Source: Desulforadius tongensis (lineage in GTDB: Bacteria > Bacillota > Desulfotomaculia > Desulfotomaculales > Desulfohalotomaculaceae). From it: a stretch of DNA of 42,887 nucleotides. The DNA lies in the NCBI RefSeq assembly GCF_016907915.1, contig NZ_JAFBCW010000023.1, forward strand, positions 1 through 42,887, given 5' to 3'. Numbering within the stretch: the stretch's first letter is position 1; each line of letters opens with the position of its first letter. Shown in pieces: positions 8,643 through 16,943 of this stretch. Under the pieces are notes generated by a model. The model did not search any database. It was not told the DNA's origin and worked only from the letters and a program-made list of their open reading frames with translations. The position numbers were made by a program, and so were the translations under genes.

Positions 8643-10268
8643 TTAAAACATCATGTCCTCTTCGTCGCGCAGGAATTCCAAGAATGGTTTTTCAATATCC
8701 ACCATGGCATTTACCACCAGTTCCACTAAACCGCCATAGTGAACGTTAAACTTGGCCGTAGCTTGGTAAAACTCCAGGATATCCCTGATGGCACCCTTAC
8801 AGTTTGAGCAGGGTGCACAAACATACTTCGGTATTTCTGCATCTTCAATGGTATCCTGGAAGGCATCCAGAATCTGCTTAAACTTCATCCGGCTGGATAC
8901 TTTATTTCTAAAATCTGTAAAGTTAAAGGAGTTCATAATAGCAAACCCGCTGCCGCCGCCACAGCAGTAGTTATTTACCCCGTGGGGTGTCATCTCTCTA
9001 AATTGCGGGGCAATGGCTTTTAAAATTTCCCGCTGCGGCTTAACAATTCCCATCATCCGCACGATGTTGCAGGGATCATGCAGGGTAACCGGGAAATTGT
9101 TTCTACTGGGATCCAGTTTAAATACCTTTTTCTTAATAAGTCCTTCTAACAGGGGCAAAAAGCTTTCCCGCGGTATATTATCTTCCCCGGTCATAATCCG
9201 GTCCTGACTTACCATAGAAGCTTTATGAGCATGTCCGCATTCAGCTATCACTATTCTCCTTACGCCCAGTTCCTTAGCCGCCTTTAATTGAGCCGCACCG
9301 ATTTTACGTCCCTGAACATCATCATAGAATATGCCGTAGTTAACGTTGTCGTAACCGATCATTTCACTGCTCAATGTCCAGTCCAAACCGGCTTCTTCCA
9401 TAATAATGGTAAAAGCAGCCGGGTTTTCCGGCCAGGCCATATATTCACCGGCGTTGTGAATTAAAAGTATATCCGCTCCCTTTTTATCCACCGGAACTTT
9501 ATACTTTTTGCCGGTCATTTCATAAATATCTTCTTCCATAAACTCGATCATATCTAAAAATGCCTCTTTAGTAATACCTGTACTGGAACCGGTTGTAAGC
9601 TGTTTTATGGTACCGCTTTCATGGAGAGGCTTGGGTGCAATACCCATTTCCATGCTGAATATTTTTCTGATTTCCCTGGCTAAAATCCCGTTGTCCAGTC
9701 CCAACGGACAGGTTTGGGCACAGCGGCGGCACAGGTTGCAGCGGTATGCCAGTTCACCCAGGCGCATAATTGTTTCAATGTTGATGTCGATATCGCCGCC
9801 CACAAACCTGCTCACCAAGCTGCCGCCCTGCTTGTGCTTTTTATACAACTTACGCAGCACTTCAGAACGGAAGATGGGCCTGTATATCTCTGCTTCGCCG
9901 CTGGATTTAAAAACGTGACAGGCTTCTGAACAGGTGTTGCATTTTGCACAATACTCAAAGGACAGCATAAAAGGCTGCAGCATGCCCCGGTTGGTATCTT
10001 CGAGGAAAAGTTTCTCCATCCCGTTCAAGAATTTTTTTATCATTTCCTCTTCTTCTTCTTTAGTTTCCGGTCTTTTTAAGGCATCATTGGCTACAAAACC
10101 GTCTAATGTGGCGCAGTAATTTTTTTTCCAATCTTCTTTTATTTCTTTAAAATCCGGCTCCATACCGGGCTTGTCATAGGGAGCCGGCAGGGGCATCAGG
10201 TTTTCTATTTTACACAATTGTTCCGACGGTTTGCCCATATCCTGGGGTTTTATATTTTTAGCAGACAT
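8643..10268 (-). CDS. DsrK/HdrD-like iron-sulfur subunit
   Basis: 541 aa cytoplasmic iron-sulfur protein. Two ferredoxin-type [4Fe-4S] motifs lie near residues 110 and 180 (CAKCNTCSEAC; CNLCRRCAQTCPLG). A CCG domain follows: HDPCNIVRMMG, 34 residues, CCGGGSGFAIM, then CAPCSNCKGAI. This is the layout of HdrD, DsrK, HmcF and TmcB, catalytic subunits that move electrons between membrane quinol and a disulfide or sulfur partner. At 541 residues it is close to DsrK. AGGAGG six nt before the ATG sets the start. The cytochrome b gene 29 nt upstream should be its membrane partner. Gram-positive sulfate reducers are known to carry a two-gene DsrMK form. Which paralogue this is (DsrK, TmcB-like or another) cannot be decided from the window, as no dsrAB or dsrC is here. 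Confidence 0.85.
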   Translation of the reverse strand: MSAKNIKPQDMGKPSEQLCKIENLMPLPAPYDKPGMEPDFKEIKEDWKKNYCATLDGFVANDALKRPETKEEEEEMIKKFLNGMEKLFLEDTNRGMLQPFMLSFEYCAKCNTCSEACHVFKSSGEAEIYRPIFRSEVLRKLYKKHKQGGSLVSRFVGGDIDINIETIMRLGELAYRCNLCRRCAQTCPLGLDNGILAREIRKIFSMEMGIAPKPLHESGTIKQLTTGSSTGITKEAFLDMIEFMEEDIYEMTGKKYKVPVDKKGADILLIHNAGEYMAWPENPAAFTIIMEEAGLDWTLSSEMIGYDNVNYGIFYDDVQGRKIGAAQLKAAKELGVRRIVIAECGHAHKASMVSQDRIMTGEDNIPRESFLPLLEGLIKKKVFKLDPSRNNFPVTLHDPCNIVRMMGIVKPQREILKAIAPQFREMTPHGVNNYCCGGGSGFAIMNSFNFTDFRNKVSSRMKFKQILDAFQDTIEDAEIPKYVCAPCSNCKGAIRDILEFYQATAKFNVHYGGLVELVVNAMVDIEKPFLEFLRDEEDMMF

Positions 10269-10297
10269 AGCTATCCTCCTATCCGTTCAATTTTTCT

Positions 10298-11197
10298 TTA
10301 CTTTTTACTGGCAGAACCAGGATTTATATGCGGTGCCGACCAAGTTGTTCCTGTCTTGGGCTTATAGCTTAAAGCATCCCTAACTATTTCTTCCATGTAA
10401 CTGTTTTTCAAATTGGGCTCGTTTTCCCACAGAACCTTATGGAAGGCAAAGTACTTCCCTACATAATGGCTCATTTTGGTTTGCGGAATGTAAATCATTA
10501 CAGCACCCAACAGGATGATATGAATGGTCAGAGCAGTATCAGCTTGGATAGGAGAAAAAGTTAGTAATGCCATCATAATTTCCCGTCCATAATTAAATCC
10601 AGGGTCACCGCTCCACACAACCAAACCAGATACCGCCACCGCAAAAAGAAACAGTAAGTTGAAGTATTCCTGCGGAGTAGTATACCTGCTTAAAGTACTG
10701 TCGGACATTCTTTTTAAAAACATGCCGCCCGCACCGACGGTGAGCAGTACAGCACCGGCTGCACCGGCTAAAAATGTAACATAGTAAACCAAACTTCCCC
10801 ACACACCGGCGGTGGCAGCTACCGGTGTCCCGGACAATTCTGTTACAGCACCTACAAATAACATAAAAGTCCATACAAATAATACATAAATACCCAGGTG
10901 CAGGCTGTAACAAACCCACCACTGGCGCCTCTGGTTAATGAACAGGTTTTTAATAAACAGCATTTCTTTTAACATGTCCACAATTTCGCCGGCATGAGTT
11001 ACCTTTCTGGGCTTATTCCACCATTCATATTCCTCGTAGTAAGAGCCCCCGTAGTGTCCTCTTCCGTCACCTTCCTTCGGTACCGGGTACAGTTCCCAAC
11101 GTCCGTGCATGGGCATCCTGGCATACTCATAAGCTTTCAAGAGAGACAGCCCTATGAATGCAAGGATTGAAAAGTACGTAAAAAGCGTTAGAAACAA
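10298..11197 (-). CDS. DsrM/TmcC-like cytochrome b membrane subunit
   Basis: 299 aa integral membrane protein of the nitrate-reductase-gamma-like cytochrome b type, with about five or six hydrophobic helices. Candidate haem ligands are the histidines in YSLHLGIYVLF, LTIHIILLGAVMIY and KMSHYVGKYFAFHK. A soluble tyrosine-rich loop after helix 1 (HYGGSYYEEYEWWNKPRK) precedes HAGEIVDMLKE. The start is a TTG, supported by AAGGAGG 8 nt upstream. It is the promoter-proximal gene of a two-gene operon and should pass electrons between menaquinol and the iron-sulfur subunit at 8643. Confidence 0.83.
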   Translation of the reverse strand: MFLTLFTYFSILAFIGLSLLKAYEYARMPMHGRWELYPVPKEGDGRGHYGGSYYEEYEWWNKPRKVTHAGEIVDMLKEMLFIKNLFINQRRQWWVCYSLHLGIYVLFVWTFMLFVGAVTELSGTPVAATAGVWGSLVYYVTFLAGAAGAVLLTVGAGGMFLKRMSDSTLSRYTTPQEYFNLLFLFAVAVSGLVVWSGDPGFNYGREIMMALLTFSPIQADTALTIHIILLGAVMIYIPQTKMSHYVGKYFAFHKVLWENEPNLKNSYMEEIVRDALSYKPKTGTTWSAPHINPGSASKK

Positions 11198-11321
11198 CTG
11201 TTATACCTCCTTAAAAACTTAATTTTGTATCTCTCCCAGGATTACAGCTTCACCCCAGGGGAATACCGCAGGATAAAATACTTGTCCATTTTGTTTATAT
11301 AGCATAATTTATTCCTATTAA

Positions 11322-11338
11322 ATGACGTAAAACGACAT
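11322..11338 (-). promoter_or_regulatory. imperfect palindrome in the DsrMK-like leader
   Basis: ATGACGT-AAA-ACGACAT, complementary at six of seven positions, lies downstream of the operon promoter in the 5' untranslated region. It could be an operator. No regulator is identified. Confidence 0.3.
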
Positions 11339-11360
11339 ACTAAAATACTATTCGACAATA

Positions 11361-11389
11361 ATTATAGTTTACTTTATTTAATTAATCAA
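11361..11389 (-). promoter_or_regulatory. strong sigma-A promoter for the DsrMK-like operon
   Basis: On the minus strand TTGATT (11389-11384), exactly 17 nt, then TATAAT (11366-11361). The leader to the TTG start is about 155 nt. The 296-base gap 11198-11493 otherwise holds the upstream terminator and one imperfect palindrome. Confidence 0.75.
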
Positions 11390-11450
11390 TAGATAATAAA
11401 TCAATATTCAATCAATTTCATAAGAATACTTAAACTATAGAAAATAAAAC

Positions 11451-11469
11451 GGGTACCCATAAGGCACCC
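11451..11469 (-). terminator. terminator of the trmR transcript
   Basis: On the minus strand GGGTGCC-TTATG-GGTACCC forms a 7-bp stem with one wobble, followed by GTTTTATTTT. It separates trmR from the next operon's promoter. Confidence 0.65.
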
Positions 11470-11493
11470 AAGTATTAGTTAATATAAATGTCT

Positions 11494-12144
11494 TTATTTA
11501 TTTTTGTAACTTAGTGCTATACCGTCACCCAAGGGAATGATGACTGTTTCCAGCTGAGGATGTTTCATTACCAGTTTCAGGTAATCACGCAGTCTTCTTA
11601 CCGCCGTTTTGTTTCTTCTTTTATCTATATCACCGGTTATCACCATACCGTGCATAAACACGTCATCTGCCACCAGCAGGCCGCCGGGGCGGAGTATGTC
11701 TATACATTTTTGTAGAAATTCCAGGTATTTTCCCTTTGCTGCATCGAGAAATATAAAATCGTAGGGGCCTTTTAATTTATAGATTAATTCCCTGGCATCC
11801 CCCAATATTAAGTCAATATTTTTATCTACCCCGGCCGCTTTAAAGTTCTTTTTAGCCGCTTCATACCTGGGCTCATTAATTTCTAAGGTGGTAATTTTAC
11901 CTCCTCTGGGCAGTACCGCTTTGGCCAGCCAAAGGGTGGAATAACCAATGGCCGTACCTATTTCCAGCACATTTTTCACATGGTGAGAAAGGGCCAACCA
12001 GTATAATAATTGGGCCACTTCCGGTTCAACAATGGGCACTATTTTTTCTTGGGCTTCTTTTTCCATTTGAGCCAGTAATTCTTCCCTGGGGGGCAGCAGG
12101 CTTCTTATGTATTTTGCAACCTCTGCACTGGAAAGTCCCTGCAT
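11494..12144 (-). CDS. trmR: TrmR-like tRNA (5-hydroxyuridine) O-methyltransferase
   Basis: 216 aa class I SAM-dependent O-methyltransferase of the YrrM/TrmR (catechol-OMT-like) family. Family members methylate 5-hydroxyuridine at the tRNA wobble position. The SAM motif is VLEIGTAIGYSTLWLA (about residues 61-76), followed by TTLEINEPRYEAA and the metal-binding DFIFLDAAKGKY; VADDVFMHG supplies further acidic ligands. AAGG inside the end of the upstream micro-ORF serves as ribosome site, 5 nt before the ATG. In Bacillus yrrM lies near mltG and peptidase genes; those are absent here, so the assignment rests on sequence alone. Confidence 0.8.
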   Translation of the reverse strand: MQGLSSAEVAKYIRSLLPPREELLAQMEKEAQEKIVPIVEPEVAQLLYWLALSHHVKNVLEIGTAIGYSTLWLAKAVLPRGGKITTLEINEPRYEAAKKNFKAAGVDKNIDLILGDARELIYKLKGPYDFIFLDAAKGKYLEFLQKCIDILRPGGLLVADDVFMHGMVITGDIDKRRNKTAVRRLRDYLKLVMKHPQLETVIIPLGDGIALSYKNK

Positions 12145-12147
12145 AAT

Positions 12148-12213
12148 TTACCTTCCTGCAGTTAGTTTTTTTATTTCATCTTCTTTAATATCTTCTATTT
12201 TGGTTATTTCCAT
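12148..12213 (-). CDS. 21-aa micro-ORF leading into trmR
   Basis: A 21-residue highly charged peptide, MEITKIEDIKEDEIKKLTAG plus a final Arg, starts after a GGGGG-rich site and ends 3 nt before the trmR ATG. Its last codons (GCAGGAAGG) contain the trmR ribosome site, so translation of the two should be coupled. It could be a regulatory leader or a small functional peptide. It shows no homology I recognise. Confidence 0.5.
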   Translation of the reverse strand: MEITKIEDIKEDEIKKLTAGR

Positions 12214-12265
12214 AGTTTTATTCCCCCGTTGTTATTTTTTATTATTTTATCATCACAGGCAGGAT

Positions 12266-12294
12266 TTTTCAGTCCAAGCACTAAGTGTTATACT
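12266..12294 (+). promoter_or_regulatory. promoter of the zinc-ribbon gene
   Basis: TTTTCA (12266-12271), 17 nt, then TATACT (12289-12294). The predicted start site is only a few bases before the AGGAGG at 12303, giving a very short leader. Confidence 0.5.
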
Positions 12295-12314
12295 ACTAGT
12301 TTAGGAGGTGTGGT

Positions 12315-12491
12315 ATGAAAGAAATTAATGTGGATTTCACCTGTCCCAACTGTGAAACAAATTTTAAACTGGATCCCCGGGATATATTGGAAAGGGATTT
12401 TATCTGCTGCCCTAATTGTGAATGCTGTCTTAGCGAAGAAGAGCTGAGCAATTTAAAAATCGCCATCAGGCACATGCTGGATGTACATTAA
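12315..12491 (+). CDS. 58-aa zinc-ribbon protein
   Basis: Short protein with two CxxC pairs, CPNC near residue 10 and CCPNCECC near residue 35, separated by about 24 residues, followed by an acidic helix (LSEEELSNLKIAIRHML). The four cysteines should hold one zinc ion. AGGAGG six nt upstream supports the ATG, and it has its own promoter and terminator. Nearest idea is a small zinc-ribbon of the type that modulates RNA polymerase or ribosomes, but the role is unknown. Confidence 0.75.
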   Translation: MKEINVDFTCPNCETNFKLDPRDILERDFICCPNCECCLSEEELSNLKIAIRHMLDVH

Positions 12492-12520
12492 AGAGTCTTG
12501 TCAGGCAGGGCTCTTTTATT
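12491..12520 (+). terminator. terminator of the zinc-ribbon gene
   Basis: AAGAGTCT pairs with GGGCTCTT (12508-12515, two wobble pairs), followed by TTATTATT. Confidence 0.6.
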
Positions 12521-12532
12521 ATTAAGCCTGAT

Positions 12533-12790
12533 TTATTTAAGCTTGATGTCAAACAACAGTCCCTGCGGGTTTTTTACAGCAGTAATAACCCCCCGGTCAT
12601 ATAAGCTGTTCAGTGTTTCCATAATTTGCTCTTTGGGATATTGTCTCAGAAACATATCTATAAAATGCAGGTAGTCAACTTCTATTTGATTAAAATACTT
12701 GTGGTCTTTAACATTTTCTTGATGTTCTTTAAGTTCCCTTAGTTCATCAAGGATAAGCTCTTCTAATATTTTTGCGTCATCTATCATCAT
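12533..12790 (-). CDS. small hypothetical protein, helical
   Basis: 85 aa, start ATG-ATG at 12790 with GGAGG 8 nt upstream. It is acidic and helical at the N-terminus (DDAKILEELILDELRELKEH) and ends in a short wing-like segment (LNSLYDRGVITAVKNPQG). That end resembles the edge of a winged-helix fold, but no family is recognised. A longer frame to 12868 reads into the adjacent repeat element and lacks a ribosome site, so it is not used. It converges with the zinc-ribbon gene. Confidence 0.6.
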   Translation of the reverse strand: MMIDDAKILEELILDELRELKEHQENVKDHKYFNQIEVDYLHFIDMFLRQYPKEQIMETLNSLYDRGVITAVKNPQGLLFDIKLK

Positions 12791-12842
12791 TACAGCTACC
12801 TCCATATGATAAAATGTATATTTAATTTTACTTAAAGAGGAC

Positions 12843-12984
12843 GTTCGAAAAGTCCGCGCCAGATCCACTTAGAATTTCTACGTTGGCTCGGCTTTTGCGG
12901 TGCTCACGTATTTTCATATACGCTCCGCTCCTCAAAGCCTTCGCCGCCTTGAACTTCTCGTGTCTCTCGTGCTCCTTTTCGAAC
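12843..12984. repeat. 142-bp element with 10-bp terminal inverted repeats
   Basis: The left end GTTCGAAAAG (12843-12852) is the exact inverse of the right end CTTTTCGAAC (12975-12984). The interior is GC-richer than its surroundings and contains a CGTAT/ATACG hairpin. On the minus strand it is open throughout (it would read FEKEHERHEKFKAAKALRSG and onward to a stop in the flank). It looks like a MITE or a palindromic-ended intergenic repeat. No second copy occurs in this window, so mobility is inferred from structure only. Confidence 0.55.
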
Positions 12985-13015
12985 ACTTATTTAATACCTG
13001 TTTGGAGTGTAAAAC

Positions 13016-13750
13016 ATGATTAAACTTATTGCCCTGGATGTTGACGGCTGCTTAATGCCCCATGATTTAACCAAAGTAGATTACCAGGCCTTTACCCGGT
13101 TAAGGGAATACTGTCTTCAATGCAGTGAAAAAAATTTACCCAAAATTTGTTTGTGCACCGGCAGGCCGAGATCCTTTGTACTGCCGCTTCTCGCTTTACT
13201 GGGAGCCCTTTGGCCGGATATTCCCTCGGTTTTAGAATCGGGAAATCAGCTTTACTTTCCCCTGGACCGCAGGATAACTGTTAATCCGCTGGTTCCGGAC
13301 AGCTGGCCGGATATTAAAAGGGCTGTAAAAGATTTTGCCCAAAAAACCAACGGACTGATTATTCCCGGTAAAGAAGTGGCTGTCAGTTTGATTCCTCCCC
13401 GGGGAATATCCATTGAAAAGTACAGCGATATGGCCAAAGACAGTCTACCATATCAAGAACTGGACATATCTTACTCCACCCTGTGTGTGGATTTCAACCC
13501 CCGGGGCATTAACAAAAAAGTGGGCTTGGAAACTGCGGCCGGTATGCTGGATATTCCGCTGTCGCAGGTGCTGGCCATTGGCGACAGCGGCATTGATATG
13601 GAGATGTTAAACAGTACCGGTTATACCGCCTGCCCCGCCAACGCCATAGATGAAGTTAAAAAGGTGTGCCAGTATGTATCTCCATACCGGGAAACCAGGG
13701 GCGTGGTAGATATTATTGAAAACTTAATTAAGGGGGCCGGTTTACAGTAA
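13016..13750 (+). CDS. HAD-superfamily phosphatase, Cof/SPP-like (IIB)
   Basis: 244 aa. Motif I is ALDVDGCLMPHD (nucleophile Asp8, acid Asp10), motif II LCTGRP, motif III the lysine of INKKVGLE and motif IV AIGDSGIDMEML. The inserted cap domain between motifs II and III places it with type IIB phosphatases that act on sugar phosphates or similar small substrates. The start has GGAG 8 nt upstream. The substrate is not predictable. It directly follows the 142-bp repeat, so its promoter region may have been altered by that insertion. Confidence 0.85.
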   Translation: MIKLIALDVDGCLMPHDLTKVDYQAFTRLREYCLQCSEKNLPKICLCTGRPRSFVLPLLALLGALWPDIPSVLESGNQLYFPLDRRITVNPLVPDSWPDIKRAVKDFAQKTNGLIIPGKEVAVSLIPPRGISIEKYSDMAKDSLPYQELDISYSTLCVDFNPRGINKKVGLETAAGMLDIPLSQVLAIGDSGIDMEMLNSTGYTACPANAIDEVKKVCQYVSPYRETRGVVDIIENLIKGAGLQ

Positions 13751-13799
13751 GCTGGAGCCTGTTGTCCAAACCTTCTGCTATCTGAAAATGTTACGGCAT

Positions 13800-15038
13800 T
13801 TACCAATCGCTGCCCTTTGCCGCGTTTTCTCCCGCCACGTAGCCGGAAGACCAGGCCCACTGCAGGTTAAACCCTCCGCAATCCCCGTCTATATCCACCA
13901 CTTCGCCGGCAAAAAACAAACCGGGCACCAGTTTAGATTGCATTGTTTTGGGGTTGATTTCTTTTACGCTCACCCCACCCGCAGTAACCTGCGCTGATGT
14001 CCAACCCTTTGTTCCGGTTACCTTTAACCGCCAGTCATGCAGTATGGCGGTAATTTTTTTTCGTTCTTCCGCAGTTACGTTACCAGCCAACTTGTTAATG
14101 TCTTTTATACCGGCCTGTTTTAAAACCACCGGTGCCAGCTGTTTATTAATCAAACCGACAAAACTAAAGGCCAGTGTTTTTTGCGGTTGGGTTTGAAAGC
14201 GGTAAATTAAAAGTTCTTCCAGCTGACCCTTACTTATGTTTTTCAGCAGCACCAGTTTCAGCCACACTTCTTTGCCCCTATGCAATGTTTCATTAACCGT
14301 TCTGCTTATATCCAGTACGGGAGGGCCGGAAACTCCGTACTCGGTAAATAAAATTTCCCCTGCGGCCCCAGCTATGGTTTTACTGCCAGCTAATACTTCA
14401 ACATCACCTATAAATTTTATTCCCTTAATCTGCTTATAAAATTTTTCGGCCAGTTTTACCTGTACCAGTGCCGGAAACGGTTCCACTATGCTGTGGCCCA
14501 GTTTCCTGGCCAGGTTATAGCCGCTGCCGTTGGAGCCAAGGTTGGGATAGCATTTGCCCCCGGTGGCAATAATTACCCGGTGGGCCCGGTATTTTTTTTC
14601 ATTTTTGGTGGTTAGGATAAATGAATTATTTATTTTTTCAATGCCGGTAACTTCTGTTTCAGTAATTATATTTACTCTGCGTTTCTGCAGTTCAAAACGC
14701 AGCACGTCCAGTACGCTGGAGGCCTGGTCGGACATGGGATATACCTTGCCCCGTTCTTCCACTTTGTGAGCTATACCAAGGTATTCAAAATAATCAATGG
14801 TCTGCTGTACATTGAAACGGTTTAAGGCACCAAGGGCGAAGTTGGGTTTTTGGCCATGGTAATTTTCTATGGTTAGGTTAACATTTGTAAGGTTGCACCT
14901 GCCGTTGCCGGTGGCCAGTATTTTTTTACCTACCCTGGGCATGCGTTCTAAAATTGTTACTTCAGCGCCGTTGTTCACTGCGGCAAGGCCGGCCATCAAT
15001 CCGGCGGCACCTCCGCCAACAACAATAACTTTTATCAT
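13800..15038 (-). CDS. BaiN/HI0933-family flavoprotein
   Basis: 412 aa NAD(P)/FAD-dependent oxidoreductase. The N-terminal dinucleotide fold reads VIVVGGGAAGLMAG, then ILERMPRVGKKILATGNGRC, the latter diagnostic for the HI0933/YhiN/BaiN family. The family end motif appears as GLFFAGEVVDIDGDCGGFNLQWAWSSGYVAG (positions 13829-13921; FAD contact). The reaction is unknown for most members; BaiN reduces a bile-acid intermediate. The second of two close ATGs (15038) is preferred because AGGAG lies 7 nt upstream. Confidence 0.88.
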   Translation of the reverse strand: MIKVIVVGGGAAGLMAGLAAVNNGAEVTILERMPRVGKKILATGNGRCNLTNVNLTIENYHGQKPNFALGALNRFNVQQTIDYFEYLGIAHKVEERGKVYPMSDQASSVLDVLRFELQKRRVNIITETEVTGIEKINNSFILTTKNEKKYRAHRVIIATGGKCYPNLGSNGSGYNLARKLGHSIVEPFPALVQVKLAEKFYKQIKGIKFIGDVEVLAGSKTIAGAAGEILFTEYGVSGPPVLDISRTVNETLHRGKEVWLKLVLLKNISKGQLEELLIYRFQTQPQKTLAFSFVGLINKQLAPVVLKQAGIKDINKLAGNVTAEERKKITAILHDWRLKVTGTKGWTSAQVTAGGVSVKEINPKTMQSKLVPGLFFAGEVVDIDGDCGGFNLQWAWSSGYVAGENAAKGSDW

Positions 15039-15104
15039 CTTCATACTCCTACCCTGAAAAATTATATCTTTCTAAGCCCGGCAGCATTTGCACACCGCTC
15101 ACTA

Positions 15105-15125
15105 AGTTCGTGTTCAGGCCGAACT
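15105..15125 (-). terminator. weak hairpin after the COG2509 flavoprotein gene
   Basis: AGTTCG (15105-15110) is the inverse of CGAACT (15120-15125), just past the stop codon at 15131. There is no T tract, so termination is doubtful. Confidence 0.3.
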
Positions 15126-15130
15126 AATAC

Positions 15131-16732
15131 TCAGCTGGCCGGTTCCGGGCTGTACTTTCCGGCAATGCTTTCCGCCACTTGGATCCCGTCCACCGCGGCA
15201 GACATTATTCCGCCGGCATATCCCGGGCCTTCTCCCGCCGGGTATATACCGCCTATATTTGTTTCCAAATTTTCATCCCGGTAAATTCTAACCGGGGAAG
15301 AACTTCTGGTTTCCACACCGGTCAGCACTGCATCGGCCATGGCAAAACCTTTAATTTTTCGATCAAAGGCAGTTATAGCCTCTTTTAAGGTTTCAATTAC
15401 ATAACCGGGCAGGCAGTTTTTAAGTTCAGCCAATTCAACCCCCGGCTTGTATGAGGGTTGTACACTTCCCAAGGCGCTGGAAGGCCTGTCCAAAAGAAAA
15501 TCTCCCACCAGTTGGGCCGGTGCCCGGTAGTTTCCACCGCCCAGCTCATAAGCTTTGCGCTCCCACCGGCGCTGGAAATATACACCGGTAAGGGGATGGT
15601 CACTGCCATAGTCATCCGGTTTTACCCCTACCAGCAGCGCGCTGTTGGCATTTTCGGCATCCCGGGCATATTCGCTCATACCATTGGTAACTACCCCTTC
15701 TTTTTCTGAAGCCGCCGCCACCACCAGGCCGCCGGGACACATGCAAAACGTATAGGCAGACCGCCCGGAACCGGAATGGTAGGATAACTTGTAGTCTGCA
15801 GCTCCCAACCTGGGGTGGTTGGCAAACTGTTTATACTGGGCCCGGTTAATCAAATCCTGGGGGTGTTCTATGCGCACCCCGATGGAAAACGGTTTCGGGA
15901 CCATAACAATACCCTTTTGGTACAGCATTTCAAAGGTATCCCTGGCGCTGTGGCCAATGGCCAGTACCAGTACCTGGGTATTTATTTTTTCACTGCCATT
16001 TACCGCTACCGCAGATACGCGGCCGTCTTCAACGATTATGCTGCTAACCCTGCTGTTAAACCTTACTTCCCCGCCCAGCTCTATTATCCTCTGCCGAATA
16101 TTTTTAACCACCGTTTTCAAAATGTCTGTGCCTATGTGCGGTTTATAAGCATACATTATTTCTTCCGGCGCACCGGCCTGCACCAGCTCTTCCAGCACCT
16201 TCCGACAGCGTTTGTTTTTTATCATGGTGGTTAATTTACCGTCGGAAAAGGTGCCGGCCCCACCCTCGCCAAATTGAACGTTGCATCCGGTGTCAAGCTG
16301 TCCGGTTTGCCAAAACTTCTGTACCCTTTCAGTTCTGGTATCAACATCTGCCCCTCTTTCCAGCAGCAGGGGCCTGTAGCCCATTTGAGCCAGTATCAAG
16401 CCGCAGAAAAGTCCCGCCGGGCCGGTTCCCACTATTACCGGCCGGTGCTCCAGTTTACTGAAGCCGTGCTGCACATATTTATATTTTAAATTGGGAGTAA
16501 CGGATATGTCTTTGCTTTTAATCTTATCGAGAATATTTTTTTCTTTTTTCAGCCGTACATCTACAGTATAAACAAAGTAGATTTTATCTTTTTTTCTGGC
16601 ATCTATTGACTGCTTGTAAATCCGGTACTCCAGTAAATCATCTTTTTTAATGCGCAGTTTTTTTAATACAGCGGTTACTATATCAGCGGTATTGTGATCT
16701 ATTGGTAGTTTAATCTGAGAAACTCTAATCAT
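15131..16732 (-). CDS. COG2509-type FAD-dependent dehydrogenase
   Basis: 533 aa. An N-terminal domain of about 90 residues (MIRVSQIKLPIDHN, then RIYKQSIDARKKD) precedes a Rossmann FAD-binding site, RPVIVGTGPAGLFCGLILAQ. Other family marks are QFGEGGAGTFSDGKL, VLAIGHSARDTFE, FCMCPGGLVVAA and a C-terminal GIYPAGEGPGYAGGI. This is the uncharacterised FAD-dependent dehydrogenase family COG2509; substrate and electron partner are unknown. ATG at 16732 is chosen because AAAGGAA lies 8 nt upstream; the reading frame to 16801 is AT-rich leader. It lies 87 nt upstream of the BaiN-like gene in the same direction, so the two may be co-transcribed. Confidence 0.87.
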   Translation of the reverse strand: MIRVSQIKLPIDHNTADIVTAVLKKLRIKKDDLLEYRIYKQSIDARKKDKIYFVYTVDVRLKKEKNILDKIKSKDISVTPNLKYKYVQHGFSKLEHRPVIVGTGPAGLFCGLILAQMGYRPLLLERGADVDTRTERVQKFWQTGQLDTGCNVQFGEGGAGTFSDGKLTTMIKNKRCRKVLEELVQAGAPEEIMYAYKPHIGTDILKTVVKNIRQRIIELGGEVRFNSRVSSIIVEDGRVSAVAVNGSEKINTQVLVLAIGHSARDTFEMLYQKGIVMVPKPFSIGVRIEHPQDLINRAQYKQFANHPRLGAADYKLSYHSGSGRSAYTFCMCPGGLVVAAASEKEGVVTNGMSEYARDAENANSALLVGVKPDDYGSDHPLTGVYFQRRWERKAYELGGGNYRAPAQLVGDFLLDRPSSALGSVQPSYKPGVELAELKNCLPGYVIETLKEAITAFDRKIKGFAMADAVLTGVETRSSSPVRIYRDENLETNIGGIYPAGEGPGYAGGIMSAAVDGIQVAESIAGKYSPEPAS

Positions 16733-16879
16733 CGCCAAATTCCTTTCAATAATATAATAATATAATTTTTTTCTGCATCTTTGTATGTAAGTTATCATCA
16801 TTGTGTTTTATTGTCAATATTAGGTAATTGTTAAGGGCAGTATTTAACACCCTTATAGTATCACCAAAATTAGATATTA

Positions 16880-16908
16880 TTGAAAATACTTATAGATAGT
16901 TTTATAAT
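16880..16908 (+). promoter_or_regulatory. near-consensus promoter of the 45-aa membrane protein gene
   Basis: TTGAAA (16880-16885), 17 nt, TATAAT (16903-16908); one of the two best sigma-A matches in the window. It ends 35 nt before the TTG start at 16944. Confidence 0.75.
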
Positions 16909-16943
16909 TAGGTAAACAACTTATAAAAATAGGGGGTGTTAGG

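Noticed and set aside
12791-12868. N-terminal extension of the small hypothetical gene at 12533
   Set aside because: Reads into the 142-bp repeat and has no ribosome site; the ATG at 12790 has GGAGG at proper spacing.
15815-16234. 139-codon plus-strand open frame
   Set aside because: Antisense to the COG2509 flavoprotein; no ribosome site or domain.
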